Shown here: positions 51,780 to 62,500 of the stretch, piece after piece
How the letters are laid out: every line of letters begins with the position of its first letter
How positions within the stretch are numbered: the first letter of the stretch is position 1
Translations under genes and position numbers: made by a program
Assembly: GCA_020848835.1 (NCBI GenBank)
Contig: JADLHJ010000027.1
Location: 165,225-229,224, forward strand
Source of the DNA: Candidatus Hydrogenedentota bacterium
Lineage (GTDB): Bacteria; Hydrogenedentota; Hydrogenedentia; Hydrogenedentales; SLHB01
DNA: 64,000 nucleotides
Direction of reading: 5' to 3'
Notes under the pieces: generated by a model
Databases searched by the model: none
What the model was told of the DNA's origin: nothing
The model's input: the letters and a program-made list of their open reading frames with translations, nothing else

Positions 51780-53411
51780 ATGCGCAGCTTGGTCGTATTC
51801 ATTTGGGAACAATGGCGGCAGACGAACAAGTCGCTTGCGATAGTGTTTTCAGGGCTGGTGCTTTACGCACTGGTCGCGTGGCAACTGGAGCGATTGCTCA
51901 AATACGCGTTTGCAAATAGTTACGGGATGACATTTTCCGCGGCGTACCTGCCTGCACTTGGCGCTGTGGTCCTCTTATTCTTGCAGGAGAACCGCGGTCG
52001 CGTAGGCTTTGCGTATCCGCGGCGGATGCTGGTACTGCCGGCGCACACGTTTTCGCTCGTCGCCGCGCCCCTGATTTACCGACTGGCGGTCATTGGCCTA
52101 TTCGCCTTTGTAACGGGTTGGGTATGCGATGCATTTATCGCGGACGTTTATTTCAAGGGACCGCAGATTCTTCTCTTAATGACGTTGGTGGCAGCGCTGC
52201 ACGCGTTTGTATTTCTCACTTGCGGGTACGGTGCTTCAACGGGCACCGCGATTTTCATCGCGGCATTTCTGGTGGGCTTGCCGGGACTGAATGTCTTTAT
52301 TCAATCAACCATTCAGAACTTCGGCCTGCCGAATCCGGAAATTCCTCCTGAATATGTGGTTCCCGATATTGGCTTCGGCGGACTGCCGATAGCGCTTCTT
52401 GTAATTCCATATTGGTTCGTTGTTGCGTACCTGGGCGCGCGGCATGCGCGCAGCGAAGTGGCTGAGGATCCCGTTGGCGGGCTCGTGCGGTTTGCGACGC
52501 GCATCACGTATTTCGGAGGCGAGCGCGAAGAATTCGCCTCACCCGAAGCGGCGCAACAGTGGCTTGAATGGCGGCGTGGCGCATACCTGTTTCCGTGGCT
52601 GGCGTTCGCGCTTGGATTGATCCTGGTGGTGGCGCTGCCCGCGGCGACCGAGGCGCAGGAACGGCGCTTTGTCGTTTCGTTCTTTGTGTTGGGGGTTTCG
52701 CCCGCGATCGTGGCGAGCCTCGTGGGGTATATCGTCACGCGGCCCGGTAACGATTATCAGTGGTTTGTCGGCGCGCGTCCGTTACTGACCGCGACCATCG
52801 CGCGGGCGCGATTGCGCGCGGGAATTAAGGCAGTTATTTGGGCTTACATTTTGCTCGCCGTTTTGTTTCTCGTTGCATTTAAAGTCATGTTTTGGGACCA
52901 GGCAATTGTTCCGTCGCTTGTCGGCGATTTGCACAATATCACCTCCACAGAAGGCACGATTCGACAAGGAATTCCTATACTCGCGATGCTCGCGGTGCTT
53001 GCCGTGTTGACGTCATGGTCGCTGTTCTGGCTCGCGCGCGTGGCAGGGGTTGTAGTGATGTTTGTGGCTGCGGGCGTATCGATCTGGCTCTTTTCTAAAG
53101 GCGGCGGCCTTTACACTTTTGGCCCAGATGGCACCGTCACGACTCCGATGACGCCCGGAATCCTCTCAATGGCCGCGGTGTCGGGTGTACTTGGCGTCGT
53201 AGCAATTGGCGTCGCATTGTGGCGCAAATATATCAGCATATCGCTGTTAATTGTTGCGGTGGCATGTTGGGCGCTACTGGTATTTCTGGCCATGCAATTG
53301 CGGGGTGTCGTGGATATTGGCAGCCCTTTGGTAATCGGCGCGTGGATGCTGCTGCCGTTTATCCCACTGGCGAGTGTGCCGCTGACCCTGGAGTGGCAAC
53401 GGCACCGCTGA
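51780..53411 (+). CDS. ABC exporter permease
   Basis: A 543-residue polytopic membrane protein with about twelve hydrophobic segments, no conserved domain name recognised beyond the ABC-2-like layout. ATG 51780 follows GAGGAGG by 9 bp; the longer frame from 51732 overlaps the ATPase gene and is less likely. It starts 4 bp after the ATPase gene, and the two should form one exporter, substrate unknown. Its stop codon is 4 bp from that of the convergent membrane gene. Confidence 0.8.
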   Translation: MRSLVVFIWEQWRQTNKSLAIVFSGLVLYALVAWQLERLLKYAFANSYGMTFSAAYLPALGAVVLLFLQENRGRVGFAYPRRMLVLPAHTFSLVAAPLIYRLAVIGLFAFVTGWVCDAFIADVYFKGPQILLLMTLVAALHAFVFLTCGYGASTGTAIFIAAFLVGLPGLNVFIQSTIQNFGLPNPEIPPEYVVPDIGFGGLPIALLVIPYWFVVAYLGARHARSEVAEDPVGGLVRFATRITYFGGEREEFASPEAAQQWLEWRRGAYLFPWLAFALGLILVVALPAATEAQERRFVVSFFVLGVSPAIVASLVGYIVTRPGNDYQWFVGARPLLTATIARARLRAGIKAVIWAYILLAVLFLVAFKVMFWDQAIVPSLVGDLHNITSTEGTIRQGIPILAMLAVLAVLTSWSLFWLARVAGVVVMFVAAGVSIWLFSKGGGLYTFGPDGTVTTPMTPGILSMAAVSGVLGVVAIGVALWRKYISISLLIVAVACWALLVFLAMQLRGVVDIGSPLVIGAWMLLPFIPLASVPLTLEWQRHR

Positions 53412-53415
53412 CGCA

Positions 53416-54717
53416 CTATCCCGCGAGCCAGCGCAGCCATGGCGGCGCGAGGAAAAAGACGGGTTTCCAAGTCCAACCTGAATGCGTAATCGCTTGGATG
53501 AAAGGTTGCTTCAACTCCTGCAGATTGAAGGTGTAAACGTAGCTGAGGTTGGGTATCAAAGCACCATTGGGCGATATTTGCAGACCAAATACACGCTGAT
53601 GCTGGAAGTTGAAAAAATTGATGCCGCGCGCGGCGTGCCATTGAATGTTTGCGCCTTTGCCTCCTGCCGACCAATCCATCGCTGACCAATACTCGAGCAC
53701 GCGCGCCGTGTGCGACGATTCGTCGAGCGTCATTGAAATCTTGTGCACGCGGCGTAGGCCGTGTGCGCTTGCGTGATCGATCCAGCGCGCGTCGGCGTAG
53801 CGCCACGTCACATCAATCGTGTTTCCATCTTCGGAAACATCAACCGTCACGGGCGTATCGGTTTGGTTCACGGTGAGCAGTTTTTCGCGAAGATCATTGA
53901 CCGAGATGGGTGTGGTGCCCTGCGCGGGTGTCGAACTTGCGGCCCACGTCGCGCCTTTGAAAAACCACAAGACGGCGACGAGCACATTTGCAGCGAGAAA
54001 CAACAAGGCCAGACGCAGACTACCAAACGGCACATTGTCAATCGCGGGCGGCGGCGCGACGACCGATATCGTAACTCCGAGCGCATACTTCAATGCGAGC
54101 CCCCGCTTCGCGAGCACTTCGTCGTGCTGGGCCGTCCACACCATGAAGAGGGGCCCCGAAACGATGAGTCTTACGCGATCGTTTGCAGAACCGCGAGAAC
54201 CCACCCAGCCCGCGCTATCGCTACCGGAGAGATCCGAAACCTGCAGCATTTGCGTATAGCTTTGAAGTGCCCGCCGTGCGGATGCGTCATCGGGAAAGAT
54301 TGCGGCGAGCACGGTCTCGTTGGTGACAAAGAACGCCATCTCCGCGTGAATCGAATTCGCCAGGAACTCTGGGAATATCTGTTTGGCTGGCTGGACAAGT
54401 GAGATATCGACATCTTCGCCGAAAACTTTGGCGGGATTCGCGAAGCGGTCGTTTTCGATCGCGAAGACGTCTGAATTCACTGCGCTACTCGATGCTGCGG
54501 CCGTATCGGGACTCTTGGTATTGGCGATGTGGTATACCGCTTGGGGGCCGCCAACGATTGCGACGAAGCCCAGGAAAAACACGATAGGGCGCAGCGACGT
54601 CCCCGCGCGGCGCATGAGCGCGCCGATAAATGTCATGAGAAAAGCGAGAATGATCGCGAATGCCGCGATGCCTGTGAGTACGGGATTTGCTTCAACCCAG
54701 GCTTGCATCGATTGCAT
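53416..54717 (-). CDS. hypothetical membrane protein (redox operon)
   Basis: A 433-residue protein with no recognised domain. Hydrophobic spans lie at about 13-35, 42-64 and 230-250, with a soluble domain between (about 70-225) and a large C-terminal beta-rich domain (about 265-433) ending in a Trp-rich segment (WTWKPVFFLAPPWLRW). Its start overlaps the preceding small membrane gene by 26 bp, so the two are translated together, after the DsbD-like gene. That suggests a role at the membrane linked with thiol redox or membrane protein quality; this is guilt by association only. Confidence 0.7.
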   Translation of the reverse strand: MQSMQAWVEANPVLTGIAAFAIILAFLMTFIGALMRRAGTSLRPIVFFLGFVAIVGGPQAVYHIANTKSPDTAAASSSAVNSDVFAIENDRFANPAKVFGEDVDISLVQPAKQIFPEFLANSIHAEMAFFVTNETVLAAIFPDDASARRALQSYTQMLQVSDLSGSDSAGWVGSRGSANDRVRLIVSGPLFMVWTAQHDEVLAKRGLALKYALGVTISVVAPPPAIDNVPFGSLRLALLFLAANVLVAVLWFFKGATWAASSTPAQGTTPISVNDLREKLLTVNQTDTPVTVDVSEDGNTIDVTWRYADARWIDHASAHGLRRVHKISMTLDESSHTARVLEYWSAMDWSAGGKGANIQWHAARGINFFNFQHQRVFGLQISPNGALIPNLSYVYTFNLQELKQPFIQAITHSGWTWKPVFFLAPPWLRWLAG

Positions 54718-55132
54718 TCGCGTTGCGTTTCTTTCTGTTCTTTAACCAGAGAATTGGAATCGCGATCACCGTCGCGATGAACTGCGAGAACCAGCCAATG
54801 GAGATACTGAGCATCCATCCCATGGGCACGCCTGAATTGCGCGAGTCCCGATAATCGATCCCGTTCGTCACGGCGTAAGAGACAAAGGGCAATGCTACCA
54901 ATGCGGCAATGTTCACGCGTAACAGCATGATCAAAGGCCTTGCGTTCGGAAGCGCTAGAAAGAGAAACGTGCCAGGTACGACGAGTAGCGAAAGAATGAA
55001 CCACCACTTTTCCAGCGATTGGCTACCTGCTTCAGTGGGCGGATGATTCGTGGAGGCGAGAAAATACATTGCGCCGTATAAGAACAACCAGAAGAGTTCT
55101 GGTATAGGCAGACGCTTCCAAGCAACTGTCAC
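54692..55132 (-). CDS. hypothetical four-span membrane protein
   Basis: A 146-residue protein with about four hydrophobic spans (about 14-28, 45-63, 72-92 and 108-130) and a basic C-terminal end. No conserved domain is recognised. The gene starts 12 bp after the DsbD-like gene and overlaps the next gene by 26 bp, so it belongs to the same transcript. It has no Cys pair in the membrane, so it does not look like a DsbB or quinone partner. Function unknown. Confidence 0.65.
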   Translation of the reverse strand: MTVAWKRLPIPELFWLFLYGAMYFLASTNHPPTEAGSQSLEKWWFILSLLVVPGTFLFLALPNARPLIMLLRVNIAALVALPFVSYAVTNGIDYRDSRNSGVPMGWMLSISIGWFSQFIATVIAIPILWLKNRKKRNANAIDASLG

Positions 55133-55144
55133 GAAGCTTGAATC

Positions 55145-56971
55145 CTACGGCAACAACACAATGTAGAGCGGCAGGCCGACGTATTCGAAATTGGCGAGCA
55201 CGTCTTTGGCGGGTGGGCTTTCGGGATCTTCTGCTTGATACTTGATCTTCACGAAATCTTCGAGGCGCTTCAGAACTGCAGGATCCTTGAAGGTGGTTTC
55301 GTTCATGTAGAGGCAGTTCTTGCACCAAGTGGCCCAGAAGTCGATAAGGACGGGTTTGTTTTCGCGCTTGGCTAATGCGAGACCTTCATCGAGCGACGTG
55401 AGCCACCCTTCCTCGGTGTTTGTCTGCACGCTTGCGGCGACGGCTTCGCGATCGACGAGGTATTTGGCGCTGAACTGTTCGTACGCCTGGTAACCGTAAT
55501 ATGCGGCAAAAACCAAAATGAACACGCCGAAAGCCTGCTTTACGCGCACCATCCACATGCCGGGCTTCGGCATGAGCGCGAGGCCCGCGCCCGCGAGTGG
55601 CCATGGCACCGCCATGCCCACGCCAAGCAGGAACGGCAATGCAAGCGCGGCAGGCGATCCGTCGGCGTAAGCATCTTGCGCGTAAAGGACGACGGCGATA
55701 ACGACCGGAGCGACACACGCGCCTGCGAGCAGCGCGTTCACCGCGCCCATGACGAATGCGAAGAGGTAGTTTCCGGAATCCTTTTTGATGCCAAGTTTTG
55801 ATTGGTATTTGCTGAAGTCAATGAGGATTACGTCGAACATCGCAAGCGCGAGTACGATGAACACTACGGTGATGCTCGCGTTGAACCACCATTGCGCGTT
55901 GAGCGAACCGAAGCTTGCCGCGCCGAGAACGGCGACTACGCCGAGCACGCCGTAGAGTAGCGCGGTGCCGAGGCCGTACATGCCGCCGAGCAGAAAACCT
56001 TTCATGCGCGACCCGGCCTTTACGCCCGCGCCGATGATCGCGAGGTTCACCGGGATGAGCGGCAAGACGCAAGGCGTGAGGTTGAGTGTGATGCCGCCGA
56101 TGAAGGTTAGCAACAGAACGAGAGGGAGCGCCACGCCTTTCAGCGTGAATCCGCCGCTGGCGATGCTGCCCGCAACACCGAGAATGCCGCTAGCTTGCTT
56201 TGGCACTTCACCTTTTTCTGCGCGATCGAGCCAAGCTAAAAACTCTTCGGTGCTGACGAAGCCGGATTGTCCGGCGATTTTGAATTGCGGTAACAGTTCC
56301 TGCCAAGTCTGAGCGGGAGCGCTTGTGTCAGCGACTGCGGACTGCGGTGTTGCACCGGGCTTTGGCGAGTCTGTAGCGGCGGGTTTGTCAGTAGGCGCCA
56401 CGGATGCCGCGTTCTTGTCTATTGTCGCGAAGAGTTCTTGTTCTTGCGGCGATGCGGCTTCTCCAGAGGCGAGAACCTTAACTGGGATTTCGATAGTGAT
56501 TGAAGAGGGCGACGCACAGGTCTTGTCGTTGCAGGCCTGAATGTTGAGGGTGCCTTTAACCGTCACCGCGCCGGGCTGCATGGAGTCCGCGAAAGTAAGT
56601 GGAAAGCCGATCGCAACTTTGCCTTCGTAAACGGAAACGGGGCTGTCAGAAATAGGAAGGTTTACGTCTTTTGCCGGTGGATAAATGATCTCGCCGGGCG
56701 TTACGCCTTCCATGGCATCAATCTTCAATATCGTCGGTTTAAGATATTTGTCTTTCGGCGTGTGACTATTGCTGTGCCAGCCTTCGTGAATGTCAATGAT
56801 CACGGCGGCGCGAATCGTTCCGCCCGGCGCGACACCGGACTGTTCGGTGGCGGTTGAGATGGTTACAACTTTGGCGCTTTGCTGGGCGTTGGCGATCAGC
56901 GCGGCGCTGTACAACAGAACAATGAGAATATGTTTGAGGGGCCGGTGCATCGTAGTGAGTACATCCTTCAT
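55145..56971 (-). CDS. DsbD-like thiol:disulfide interchange protein
   Basis: A 608-residue membrane protein that passes electrons from cytosolic thioredoxin to the periplasm. Order: signal peptide, N-terminal DsbD alpha-like domain (about 35-150, with CNDKTCASPSS holding the active Cys pair), a linker, a membrane domain with about eight spans containing TPCVLPLIP and the GACVAPVVIA Cys, and a C-terminal thioredoxin domain with WCKNC. All three Cys pairs are present, so electron transfer is probably complete. ATG 56971 or 56950 may be the start. It lies 36 bp after the DUF255 gene, another thioredoxin-like protein. Confidence 0.93.
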   Translation of the reverse strand: MKDVLTTMHRPLKHILIVLLYSAALIANAQQSAKVVTISTATEQSGVAPGGTIRAAVIIDIHEGWHSNSHTPKDKYLKPTILKIDAMEGVTPGEIIYPPAKDVNLPISDSPVSVYEGKVAIGFPLTFADSMQPGAVTVKGTLNIQACNDKTCASPSSITIEIPVKVLASGEAASPQEQELFATIDKNAASVAPTDKPAATDSPKPGATPQSAVADTSAPAQTWQELLPQFKIAGQSGFVSTEEFLAWLDRAEKGEVPKQASGILGVAGSIASGGFTLKGVALPLVLLLTFIGGITLNLTPCVLPLIPVNLAIIGAGVKAGSRMKGFLLGGMYGLGTALLYGVLGVVAVLGAASFGSLNAQWWFNASITVVFIVLALAMFDVILIDFSKYQSKLGIKKDSGNYLFAFVMGAVNALLAGACVAPVVIAVVLYAQDAYADGSPAALALPFLLGVGMAVPWPLAGAGLALMPKPGMWMVRVKQAFGVFILVFAAYYGYQAYEQFSAKYLVDREAVAASVQTNTEEGWLTSLDEGLALAKRENKPVLIDFWATWCKNCLYMNETTFKDPAVLKRLEDFVKIKYQAEDPESPPAKDVLANFEYVGLPLYIVLLP

Positions 56972-57007
56972 ATCGTCTACTGCAAATCCAAGGCGGCGCT
57001 GTCGCGG

Positions 57008-59233
57008 CTATTTCGCGCCGAGCATTCTTGTAAGTTCATCCGGCGTGGTAACGGGCAACTGGCACGAGTAATTCTTGCACACGTAGGCTGCGGGTTTCCC
57101 GTCCACCATTATTTTGTCCGCAAGTAGTGGGATGCGTTTTCCCAGTTCGCCATTCGCATTGGCGGTGTCAGCAAAGGCGACGACTTTATTCGGTACAAAA
57201 GCTTTGTGTACGGCGGCGAACAGTGTGCGGGTCGAGTCGCTGTCTGCGGCGCCGACGATTGCAATTTCCTTGGGCGGGTTCATCTCGTAGTCTACCGCGC
57301 AAAGCATTTTCATATAGGCGCGCGGAGAACTCTTCAAATTCTCGTGGTTTGCCTTCAACACCTGTGATGCCTTGTCGCGGTATTCGCCGTTGTCGCGTAA
57401 CTTGGCGAGGCGTTGTAGCGCGATGACCGCCATCGAGTTTCCGGAAGGTTCCGCGCCGTCGTAGGTCGGCTTCGTGCGCGCGATGAGGTTTGTGTGGTCG
57501 CCGGTCGTCGAAAAGAAACTGCCGTTGTCCTTGTCCCAGAATTGTTCGATCATTCCGCACGCCAATTCGTCCGCGGCGTTGAGCCATTGTTCGTCGAAGG
57601 TTGCCTCGTACAGATCGATTAGTGCGATCGTGGTAAAGGCGTAATCATCGAGGTATGCCAATAAACGGCTCTCACCTTTGCGGTGTGTACGCAGGAGCTT
57701 TCCATCTTTGCGCATCTCGTTGAGAATGAATTTTGCAGCGCGTTCTGCTGCTTCGCGATAACGCGTGTCGCCAAGCACTTGATATCCCTGCGCAAGCGCG
57801 GAGATCATCAACCCGTTCCACGAAGTGAGAATTTTATCGTCAAGTCCAGGGCGCACACGTTCTTCGCGCACGGCGAGCATTCTCGCGCGGCACTCCGTGA
57901 GTTTTTTCTCGAAATCGTCAACGCTCATACTGAATTCTTTGGCGACGGCGTCCGCGGGGCGCGTGACATGCAGGATGTTTTGTCCTGTGTGATATTTCTC
58001 ATGCGAATTGAAATTGCCGCCGGGGCGCACGTTGTAATACTGGCAGAATAAATAACCGTCCGCATCACCTAGGATGGACATAATCTCCGTCTGCGTCCAG
58101 ATGTAGAACTTGCCCTCTTCCCCTTCGCTATCCGCGTCCTCCGTTGAGTGAAACGCGCCATTCGCATCTTGCATGTCGCGCAATTCGTAATCCAAAATTT
58201 CGCGGGCCGCCCGTGCCAACAAGCGGTCACCCGTGGCCTGATACGCTTCCAGATATACCGGCGCGAGTTGCGCATTGTCATAGAGCATCTTCTCGAAATG
58301 CGGCACGAGCCATTGCGCATCGACGGAATAGCGGTGAAAGCCGCCGCCGAGATGATCGTACATCCCGCCGCAATACATGCGCGTGAGCGTAAACGTCGCC
58401 ATCTCCAGCGCGATCTTGTCGCCCGTGTTGTAGTAATGGCGCAGGCACAACGCAATCGATGGCGCGGACGGAAACTTCGGCGCGCTGCCGAAGCCGCCGT
58501 AGGAATGATCGTAACTCGCGCTCAATTCGTCTACCGCATCCTTTACCAAGTCATACGAAAGCTCGCCGGGCTCGCCCGCGCGTGCGGACGTGCTCTGCTT
58601 CACATATTGCGTGAGTTGGTCCGCACTCTTGTTTACATCCAGACGACGTTCTTTCCAAGCCTGTGCAATTGAATTCAGGACGGTCTTGAATCCAGGTCGG
58701 CCGTAGTTGTCCTCCGGCGGATAATAAGTGCCGCCATAGAACGGTTTGAGGTCCGGCGTCAACCATACCGACATGGGCCAGCCGCCGCTGCTTGTCATGA
58801 TCTGCACAGCGGTCATGTAAATCTCGTCGATATCCGGCCGCTCCTCGCGGTCTACTTTGATGCACACGAAATTTGCGTTCAGGATTTCGGCGACACTTTC
58901 CGACTCGAACGATTCGTGCTCCATCACGTGACACCAATGACACGCCGAGTACCCAATAGAAAGAAAGATCGGTTTGTCTTCCGCACGCGCTTTTGCGATT
59001 GCCTCGTCGCCCCAAGGGTACCAGTCCACCGGATTGTGCGCGTGCTGCAACAGGTAGGGGCTCGTCTCGTTCGCAAGACGGTTCGTGTGTTTTGGTTTGG
59101 CCTGGGCCGGTGTCACAGTCAGGGGCTCCTCACTCGGGGTTTGCGCAATGTCACCAAACGCGCAATGCAATCCGAAAATTATGCAGAAGGTCAGCGCGCG
59201 ATTTCGCCAAGACGGGGTAATCACTAGAAGCAC
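57008..59233 (-). CDS. DUF255 thioredoxin-domain protein (YyaL/SSP411-like)
   Basis: A 741-residue protein with an N-terminal thioredoxin-like DUF255 domain and an (alpha/alpha)6 C-terminal domain of the epimerase/glycosidase kind. The N-terminal motif [20 protein letters not shown] and the active-site C98-HW-C101 ([15 protein letters not shown]) are intact. A short hydrophobic segment near the start could be a signal peptide; the start is GTG 59233 or 59224, with no ribosome site. The reaction is unknown for the family. It is the first gene of a four-gene run with DsbD, so a thiol-redox role is supported. Confidence 0.92.
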   Translation of the reverse strand: MLLVITPSWRNRALTFCIIFGLHCAFGDIAQTPSEEPLTVTPAQAKPKHTNRLANETSPYLLQHAHNPVDWYPWGDEAIAKARAEDKPIFLSIGYSACHWCHVMEHESFESESVAEILNANFVCIKVDREERPDIDEIYMTAVQIMTSSGGWPMSVWLTPDLKPFYGGTYYPPEDNYGRPGFKTVLNSIAQAWKERRLDVNKSADQLTQYVKQSTSARAGEPGELSYDLVKDAVDELSASYDHSYGGFGSAPKFPSAPSIALCLRHYYNTGDKIALEMATFTLTRMYCGGMYDHLGGGFHRYSVDAQWLVPHFEKMLYDNAQLAPVYLEAYQATGDRLLARAAREILDYELRDMQDANGAFHSTEDADSEGEEGKFYIWTQTEIMSILGDADGYLFCQYYNVRPGGNFNSHEKYHTGQNILHVTRPADAVAKEFSMSVDDFEKKLTECRARMLAVREERVRPGLDDKILTSWNGLMISALAQGYQVLGDTRYREAAERAAKFILNEMRKDGKLLRTHRKGESRLLAYLDDYAFTTIALIDLYEATFDEQWLNAADELACGMIEQFWDKDNGSFFSTTGDHTNLIARTKPTYDGAEPSGNSMAVIALQRLAKLRDNGEYRDKASQVLKANHENLKSSPRAYMKMLCAVDYEMNPPKEIAIVGAADSDSTRTLFAAVHKAFVPNKVVAFADTANANGELGKRIPLLADKIMVDGKPAAYVCKNYSCQLPVTTPDELTRMLGAK

Positions 59234-59324
59234 CGTGCCATTCCCAAGAAGAAACAGTCCACGTTACAGCGACATTCCAGCGGAATCCAAGTTGAACCCA
59301 GTGTACAGAATCCAGAATGACGCA

Positions 59325-59346
59325 GTCCCGATTCCGGAATCTGGAC
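59325..59346. promoter_or_regulatory. operator-like palindrome upstream of FG-GAP gene 1
   Basis: GTCCCGATTC and GAATCTGGAC form a 22-bp dyad with one mismatch. The same palindrome with two base changes occurs at 63444-63465, upstream of the second FG-GAP gene. It is 169 bp before the start codon and may be a repressor or activator site. Confidence 0.5.
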
Positions 59347-59514
59347 GGCGGGGATGTGCCGAGCTTTTTTGCGTGAAATGTTGTAAAGCAAATCTCGGCA
59401 ATGGGTTGCAGTGACAATTTTGGTGAGAAAATATTTGGTATCAATTTTGCTCTATTTGAAATTGCTCCCGGGAAATGACTATTCGAGCAGGGCGAAAGCA
59501 ATTGGCAGAAGCCG

Positions 59515-62500
59515 ATGTCCAACATTAGACGAAAGAAAACTTTTCTGAAACATATTGCGATGATGGGCATCTTTGCTCTCGCCTGCGCATTTGCCTGTGC
59601 CGATCCACGCGATCCGAATTATCCCGTGTGGTCGATCTCGACGAAAGTGAGTGGTGCCGGTTTCGACGAGCCTGGGCGCCTGGCAAGCGGCGACATTAAT
59701 GGCGATGGATTCTCCGATGTCATCGTCGGCACAAATGGCGCCGTCGCTTTATTGGCGGACGACAGGGAAAGCTCGGGCGCGGTAATTGCGCTTCTGGGCA
59801 CCGCATCGCGTCCATCCTCTTCCAGTTCGCCATCACCGGGCGCGCCGACCAGTGACGAGACCCATGTCGTTTCCGCTCCACTTCCAGGAGAGATGGTGCG
59901 GTACCGCCAGCTTGGCGCATCGGTCGCAAGTGACGATTTTAACGGCGACGACTTCGATGATCTTGTTTTCACCGCGTCTTACAACCGTGGGTTCGTGACC
60001 GGGGGGCAAGGCGCGAATGACTTTGTCTTTTCAGTCAACCTGTTGCTCGGAGCGCCATGCCTGCGTAGCGCGGTGGTGGACCTGGAAAATCCCACGAGTT
60101 GCCAGACGGTCGCCCGAATCCTACTTGACGATGCCGGCTACGATTCGGTAGGCGCAATGACCACCGGCGATTTTAATGCAGACGGTTTTCAGGATATCGC
60201 GGTCGTCGTCATACAAGGATTCGACGATGCAGACGTCCTCGTGCTGTTCGGGCACCCGCAACTCTTCACTGGAACAGTTTCCATCGAGCACGACGACCTC
60301 GTGCTTCCCGTTGCGCGGATAATTCTCGATCGTGACCGTCCCGTCGTGGGCGGTTACAGTCCGCAATTCACGACGCCGGTCATCGGGCTTCAGACCGGCG
60401 ATATCAACGGCGATGGCGTTGACGATATCGCCATAGGGGACCCCTTGTCCGATCCGGATGCCGGCCCCGCGACGATACCCGCCTCAGGTATGGAAGGCGA
60501 TCGCATCGCGCTTACCGGTCGCGTATCCCTCGTTTACGGAAGCGTGGGAATGCCGGGGCAAGTGTTTGATTTGAACGACACTGCAGGGTCGAACGGGGAG
60601 ACGCAGCTTTGGGGAGAATCCTTTCCATCGCAGTTCGGACAGTCCATCGCGATTGGCGACACTAACGTCGATGGGTTCGACGATCTAAGCGTGGGCGCTA
60701 ATGCGGCGACAGCGGGGATCGAAGCGGGCCAGTCGGGAACGTTCGGGCTGTTGTTGTATGGCGCAAGCGTGCCGCCCGGCGTGCCTGCCGGCGCTGGCAG
60801 TTTGATCGACACGTCGGTGGCATCATCCATCGGGGGCTTTGGCGAATCGCGCCTGATCTGGACGCCCGCAGCGGGAATAGCCGGCGCAATGCACGGCAAA
60901 GTTGGGTTGGGAGATGCCGATGCGGATGGTCGCGCCGACTACCTGATGTCCGAGCTTGTAGCGCCAGGCGAAACGATCGCTACCGGCCTGACGATTCATC
61001 ATTCGGCAAACGCCGACGATGGCGGACCAATTTTCAACGTTGGTGCAATTGATTTTGAGAGCGCCACTTCGCTCGATCCCCGCGTGGCCTGCGCGAGCGC
61101 CGACGGACCCTTCGGCGCGACACAACTATGCCAGCAAGATGTAAACCGCGATGGATTTGCTGACTTTGTAGTATCAGTGGAAGAAGGCGTCCCGGGGCTG
61201 AGTTCTGCGTTCGTTTATTTCACGAACGGCGGCGCAGACACGTCCCGTGGTGTTGAACGATTCACCGCTGGGGACTCTCCGCTTCGCGGCGCGGGCGGAC
61301 GTCAATCTCCGGCGAATCGCGCATGGGTGCAGTTCGACGGCGGTAACGCCAGCGCGGCAACTATTACTACCTTGCGAAATCAGACCATCTCCGGTCTGCC
61401 ACCGCAATACACGGCAGCAGGGTCAACTTGCTGGCGAGTGGAATCTGATCGCAGCGGCTGGGAGAGCGCAACCATCCACGTGCGTTACGTCGACTCTGAT
61501 CTGAGCGGACTTCACGAAGACGGATTTGAATTGGTCTCCGCGCCGTCGCTTTCCGGACCCTGGACACGTGTGGCGGAGCAGCGGCGCAATACGCGTGCAA
61601 ACAAGTTCATTGGCGCCGTCACGGAATTGGGCTATTTCGCAATTGCGTTCAACCACGACATTTATCTGGAAGGCTGCCCGACCGTCAGCGAAATATTGTG
61701 CCAAACAAACGGAAATTCCTTGGCCCGCATCGACACGATGACCGTTGTGTTCTCGATGCCGGTCACAGGCGTGGACGCTTCTGATTTCAGCATTACCGCG
61801 CCGTCAACCGTACCTGGTCAGATTCTGAGCGTTGAGGGCAGTGGCGACACGTATCGGGTGCGAGTCTACTACACGACCGGAATTGGATGGGGCACATTTC
61901 GTGTGCTGGACAACGACTCCATTCGCGACGAAGGCAACCGGCCGCTGGGAGGGCCAGGCGCGAACAACGGTGGTGTATCCCAAAGGACCTGCGGCGCGCT
62001 GGCAGTTCCGCCGGCGGTGATTGCGATGGATCGCGATTACCCAAGTCCAAACGCGCTACAGCGCGTCTCGTATACCGTGAAATTCAACGTGCCCGTGGGT
62101 GGCGTCGATTTGGCCGACTTCACCGTGGGAAGCACTGCCCTTGAGGGCGTCCATATCGAGAGCGTGGAAGGGATTGGGGCCACACGGCGGGTGTGGATTC
62201 ACACGGGTACGGGCAGCGGCACCTTGTTCCTTCGGTTAAACGACGACGATTCCATATCCGATGTAACGGGAGCGACTCTTGGCGGAACAGGCGCGGGCAA
62301 CGGTGATTTTCAAAGTGATTCGTATTCCATCGAGAGAAGCGAGATCGATGTACTGCCACCGGCGGTCGAGTCCATCACGCGGGCCAGCGTGAGCCCGACT
62401 TCGGCGGTGAGTGTAGATTTCTACGTTACCTTCAGTGAAGACGTGATCGGTGTGGACAAATCCGATTTCCAGATCGTGACGACCAGCCGCGTCAATGGCG

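Noticed and set aside
59380..59430. Possible sigma-54 promoter (GG...GC) before the first FG-GAP gene
   Set aside because: The GG and GC pairs are 9 bp apart instead of 10, so the fit is poor.
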